Shown here piece by piece: positions 31,777 to 34,790 of a DNA stretch of 34,790 nt (its first letter is position 1; each line of letters begins with the position of its first letter). The stretch covers positions 1 to 34,790 of the forward strand of contig DAOUMU010000141.1 in assembly GCA_034409055.1 (NCBI GenBank). Reading direction: 5' to 3'. Source of the stretch: DAOUMU01 sp034409055. GTDB lineage: Bacteria; Chloroflexota; Anaerolineae; 4572-78; J111. Made by a program: the position numbers and the translations under genes. A model generated the notes under the pieces. The model worked only from the letters and a program-made list of their open reading frames with translations, searched no databases and was not told the origin of the DNA.

Positions 31777-32850
31777 TCATTGAGCAGGTTGTTCCTGAAC
31801 GGTTTCGACAACTTCAATTGATTGCTCTGATAAATCGGTAATTGATGTCGCCATAATAAATTCAATTTTAGGCGGCACTGCAATGTTAAAACGGGTGAGC
31901 ATATATTGTAAGGTCACCGCTTCGGTCAAATGGTCGGCATTTTCCTCACCCGCTGCACGTAAGGCCATTTCGGTATAAATACCACTCTGGCGCAGCCAGA
32001 GTAAGACCAGCGCATCTTGCGGGTTCACGGCCAGGGTGATAATATCGGGCAGATTGGGCGTAGGAGTGGGTGCTTCTTCTCCTTCCGCCGGCGGTGGCGG
32101 AGGAGGAGGTTCAATCCAGGGTCCCACCCGAATTACTTTGGCCGCTTGAACGGTTAACTGAGCCACTCGCCGGGGAATCTGGGCTTCTCTGGCAAAAACA
32201 ATAGACGGCAGGTCCCCCGCAGCCACTTCAAAGCGGCCTTCGTCGATGGCTTGCTCCAGGACAAAACCTACTTGTTCACCGGTTTCAGCATCAAGCTGGG
32301 GGAAGAAAAAGCGAATTTTATTGGGCAATCTCGATTGAAATTCTTCGTCAACGTCAACAAAGAAGGCCGTCACCAAAATATCCACAAAATCGCCCGCCTG
32401 GATGGCGTAAGCGATACTGGTTTGGCGATTGATGGGATAGGCCACGGCCAGGTGCCCCGCTGGGACTCGGAAGGAGGCATCCCCCCCCTCGCCAATATCG
32501 GCCAGCATGCTGCGCACAATGACCTGGCCTTGCACAATTTCCGTTTTGGCCACTTTGCCGATGGTTTCGGCCTCGTCGGCAATAATATCTGGGGGCACAT
32601 TATTGGCCGGCCAATCTCGACGACCAATCGAGCCGGCCACAAATTGGGAGCCCCGGCCAATCGGTTGTAAGGCGACAATCACCTGGGTGGTGGGAATGCC
32701 TTCCTCTTCCAACGCCGGGGCCGGCGTGGGGGTCGGTTCCGCCAATAGGCCACCACCATCGCCGCCGCCCAATACCAAAAAGGCAACCGCTCCTAACGTC
32801 ACCAGACCCAGGACAATGCCCAGGATGATCAGCAGTCTGCCACGTTGCAT
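31777..32850 (-). CDS. cpaB: Flp pilus assembly protein CpaB/RcpC
   Basis: A 357-residue protein with one N-terminal membrane anchor (LLIILGIVLGLVTLGAVAFL), a Pro/Thr linker (EPTPTPAPA), then the SAF-like domain typical of CpaB (VIVALQPIGRGSQFVAGSI ... VPAGHLAVAYPINRQ). A second Pro-rich stretch (PPPPPPPAEGEEAPTPTP) divides the C-terminal half, an unusual insertion in my view. In double-membrane bacteria CpaB helps the secretin; no secretin is expected in a single-membrane cell, so here it may serve pilus exit through the wall. ATG 32850 has AAGGAG about 8 bases ahead. It is the first gene of the Tad block after a strong promoter. Confidence 0.88.
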   Translation of the reverse strand: MQRGRLLIILGIVLGLVTLGAVAFLVLGGGDGGGLLAEPTPTPAPALEEEGIPTTQVIVALQPIGRGSQFVAGSIGRRDWPANNVPPDIIADEAETIGKVAKTEIVQGQVIVRSMLADIGEGGDASFRVPAGHLAVAYPINRQTSIAYAIQAGDFVDILVTAFFVDVDEEFQSRLPNKIRFFFPQLDAETGEQVGFVLEQAIDEGRFEVAAGDLPSIVFAREAQIPRRVAQLTVQAAKVIRVGPWIEPPPPPPPAEGEEAPTPTPNLPDIITLAVNPQDALVLLWLRQSGIYTEMALRAAGEENADHLTEAVTLQYMLTRFNIAVPPKIEFIMATSITDLSEQSIEVVETVQEQPAQ

Positions 32851-32900
32851 ATTAAACTCTCCTTCTCGGCAAATTAAACGAAAAGGACGCTAGCATATGT

Positions 32901-32928
32901 ATGATACCATTTTATAAGAAAAAGTCAA
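32901..32928 (-). promoter_or_regulatory. Strong extended -10 promoter of the Tad pilus operon
   Basis: On the minus strand TTGACT (32928-32923), a 16-base spacer and TATCAT (32906-32901) preceded by TG and one base (32909-32907). The leader to cpaB would be about 44 bases. It is the best minus-strand promoter seen and should drive cpaB-tadZ-tadA-tadB-tadC and perhaps the genes to hpf. Confidence 0.7.
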
Positions 32929-32970
32929 GGAGATATGAGGTGATTTTACATAACCGCAAAATTTAGCCAG

Positions 32971-33052
32971 CGGACTGAAAGAGCAAAGCCCTATCGGGCT
33001 GAAATTTTAGCTCGAAGAGCTTTGCTCTTTTAGGGCGGCGGCTTTAGCCCCG
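32971..33052. repeat. Multi-hairpin repeat upstream of the Tad promoter
   Basis: AAAGAGCAAAGC (32978-32989) and GCTTTGCTCTTT (33019-33030) form a perfect 12-bp outer stem, and short stems GCCC/GGGC and AGCTC/GAGCT lie inside. A further GGCGGCTTTAGCCCCGC hairpin follows. It lies between the VWA gene stop and the Tad promoter, and could end or separate the upstream transcript. Confidence 0.6.
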
Positions 33053-33083
33053 CACTTCCAAAGTCTAAAATTCGTATCTGAGA

Positions 33084-34790
33084 CTATTGAATCAGCCGGA
33101 CAGAGACACTTTGCAGAATGGCGTCAAAAATTCCATCCAACTGGGTCGGCGAAACTGCGGCAAAATATTGGCCGTCTGACAGATTGGCCACCGTTTCCAG
33201 CAGATTGGTATCGGCCCCATTACCCAGGCCAATGGTATAGATGGTGACGTTGTTCGCGGCGGCAATCTGCGCATAGTAAACAACGCAATCTTTGGCCCTG
33301 TCTTCACTGTCACCACCTTTACTATCGTCACCAAGATTAGGCTGGTACAGGTCATTGGCATAGCAATTTACCGAAGAGCCGCCTTGATTCCTCGGATTCT
33401 TATTGGCCACACCGTCGGTCATGAGCACCATCACCCGTCGGGCCGATCCACCCCGGCCGCAGTGGTCCGTGGCATCGGTACAGGTGTTGTCGAAGCTAGC
33501 CCGGTTATCGGCGTTAATCCCCAATGCCTCCAGGCCCCTGAGCATGCCCTGGGCCATATTGGTGCTGCCGTCGGGGGGCAATATTTCAAGCACGTCAATC
33601 ACATCGGTGTAGCTGATAGGGGTGGCCCCCCGGTAACATTGGTCGGCCGAGAGGTATCGCTTGCAGCGTAACTCCACCCGCCCGGCAGACGGGGTATTGG
33701 TACTATAGCTAACAATGCCGGCCTGGTCGAATTGGGGGTCCAACTTGGAGATAAAGCGTTTGACCGCTTCCTTGGCATCACGAATAGGCTGGTAGCCGCT
33801 AAAGAGTCGATTATTCGTGGGGTTACTCAGATCCCAGCCATCCTCAGGCACTGTGCTGGTCCCATTATCTTTGGGAAAGACACAATCTGCCGCATTGACG
33901 GTCAGGCCATAGATGGGGTTGCAGCGGTTGCAGGCCTGCCGGAAGGCCGAGCCTTCGGTGGCTTGCTCCCGGGCCACTACGCCGTTGTTGTAATCGGTGG
34001 TAAAACTTTTGTCGTTCCTGTTGCCGATCACAATCTGGTCGATGTCGTAGCCAACCCCGCCGGCCCAGATCTTCAGTACATATTTTGTCTTGGTACTGTC
34101 CTCAAGGTCCAGGGCGGGCCCGCTGCCCGTTAACTCAACCCAGCGCCAACGACCGGCATCAGCCCCCCCATAATTAGCCCCCTCGGTGTTGGGAGTCTGT
34201 CTGGCCGGTTGGATCTGACCGCTGCCGAGTGGCGTGGCCAGGGTCGGATCTCCGCCGGCTGCGCCATACAGGTCGCTATGCTCATACACGGCCCAGTAGA
34301 TGTCCCGATTGCCGATGCTAAAATCGTTACCACCCGCTTGAACACGGGCCCAGATGTGGGTTGCCTCGGAGCTGTCGTCCCACAGGAAGCTGGGCTGGCT
34401 GGAGGTGATGAAATCATATTCCAGGCTGGGCACGTCATTCGGATTGTTCCGCACCTCGTCCAGGGTGTAATCGTGGCCAAAGGGCACGCCGGCAAAATCG
34501 GGCGGATTAGGATCGATGGCCCAACTGACGTAGGGATTGTGCGAGACCCAGGAACCGGTCGAGTAAGAAGATAAAATCGGATTGGCCCCGACTTGATAAC
34601 TGCTATCCGGATCCCAATTTTCGTTCATCATCCGGTGGACGGTCCGCCAATTGGTGTGTTGAATGGCCCAGTAACCGCGCCCCGGCTGGCGGAAGGGACC
34701 GGCCAGGAGTGAGGTGTTCAAGGAGTAGAGTTCGGCTTCTATGATGATGTACCGGCGGGCACTGCCGCCGGTGACTGTGTAGTACTGGAC
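33084..34790 (-). CDS. VWA-domain Tad-associated protein, 5' end outside the window
   Basis: Partial; 568 residues are visible and the frame is open to the window edge, so the start lies beyond 34790. The C-terminal half is a von Willebrand A domain (RDAKEAVKRFISKL, GIVSYS, the MIDAS Thr in PPDGSTNMAQG, MVLMTDGVAN, VTIYTIGLG), like the TadG-type proteins next to Tad pili. The first MIDAS motif DxSxS is not found in its usual place; only DLSNP stands before RDAKEAV. The N-terminal visible part (IIIEAEL ... HIWARVQAGG ... WRWVELTG ... KYVLKIWAGG ... YDIDQIVIGN) resembles a CBM6/35-like carbohydrate-binding sandwich. It has many Cys residues, suiting an exported protein. The call of VWA is firm; the binding module and the split are inferred. 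Confidence 0.82.
   Translation of the reverse strand, partial: VQYYTVTGGSARRYIIIEAELYSLNTSLLAGPFRQPGRGYWAIQHTNWRTVHRMMNENWDPDSSYQVGANPILSSYSTGSWVSHNPYVSWAIDPNPPDFAGVPFGHDYTLDEVRNNPNDVPSLEYDFITSSQPSFLWDDSSEATHIWARVQAGGNDFSIGNRDIYWAVYEHSDLYGAAGGDPTLATPLGSGQIQPARQTPNTEGANYGGADAGRWRWVELTGSGPALDLEDSTKTKYVLKIWAGGVGYDIDQIVIGNRNDKSFTTDYNNGVVAREQATEGSAFRQACNRCNPIYGLTVNAADCVFPKDNGTSTVPEDGWDLSNPTNNRLFSGYQPIRDAKEAVKRFISKLDPQFDQAGIVSYSTNTPSAGRVELRCKRYLSADQCYRGATPISYTDVIDVLEILPPDGSTNMAQGMLRGLEALGINADNRASFDNTCTDATDHCGRGGSARRVMVLMTDGVANKNPRNQGGSSVNCYANDLYQPNLGDDSKGGDSEDRAKDCVVYYAQIAAANNVTIYTIGLGNGADTNLLETVANLSDGQYFAAVSPTQLDGIFDAILQSVSVRLIQ

Noticed and set aside
34719..34721. Start codon of the VWA gene at TTG 34721
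   Set aside because: The frame stays open to the window edge and the binding-module-like region begins upstream of it, so the true start is outside.
1..34790. tRNA, rRNA and riboswitch genes
   Set aside because: No cloverleaf, rRNA core or recognisable riboswitch motif was seen by eye; a covariance-model search was not possible.

Overview
The window looks like a chromosomal segment of a Chloroflexota bacterium, probably from the Anaerolineae/Caldilineae side. The grounds are indirect: a single-membrane style Tad pilus cluster (cpaB-tadZ-tadA-tadB-tadC), Thr/Pro-rich surface stalks, family 39 membrane glycosyltransferases with C-terminal beta-sandwich domains, a giant HstK-type Ser/Thr-His kinase, and abundant seven-base tandem repeats. 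No rRNA or tRNA gene was seen, so the lineage is an inference.

Left part (1-10.8 kb), plus strand: signal transduction. After a repeat-rich leader come two fossil fragments (a receiver domain and a histidine-kinase tail). Next is a 2,415-residue kinase (degenerate Ser/Thr kinase, AAA ATPase, GAF, PAS x3, GAF, PAS, histidine kinase), then a stand-alone CheY-like receiver 2 bp downstream, then a REC-PAS-PAS-HK-REC hybrid kinase. These three are packed as an operon.

Middle (10.9-24.7 kb), plus strand: an NmrA-like NAD(P)-binding protein, the tRNA methyltransferase TrmL, two paralogous GT39 glycosyltransferases (12.5 and 19.2 kb), a nucleoside hydrolase, a 778-residue membrane TIR protein, a lipoprotein with FlgD-like Ig domains, and two overlapping GT2 glycosyltransferases. 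The theme is cell-surface glycan and surface protein work. The TIR protein has a receptor-like layout: cytoplasmic TIR, one membrane helix, then a TolB-N-like domain, TPRs, a Thr/Pro stalk and an FN3-like domain, predicted outside.

Right part (24.9-34.8 kb), minus strand: a VWA protein that runs off the window edge, then cpaB with its own strong promoter, tadZ, tadA, tadB, tadC, a DUF192 gene, comF and the long-form hibernation factor hpf, closed by a terminator. No Flp pilin, prepilin peptidase or TadE/F gene lies in the window.

Two features cut across the regions. Heptanucleotide repeats occur in spacers and in frame inside both GT39 genes. The six best promoters all carry an extended -10 (TGnTAnnAT), and two of them sit so close to the GT39 start codons that those mRNAs should be nearly leaderless. 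Other noncoding elements include a 112-bp MITE-like insertion with an 8-bp target duplication and several palindromic repeats.
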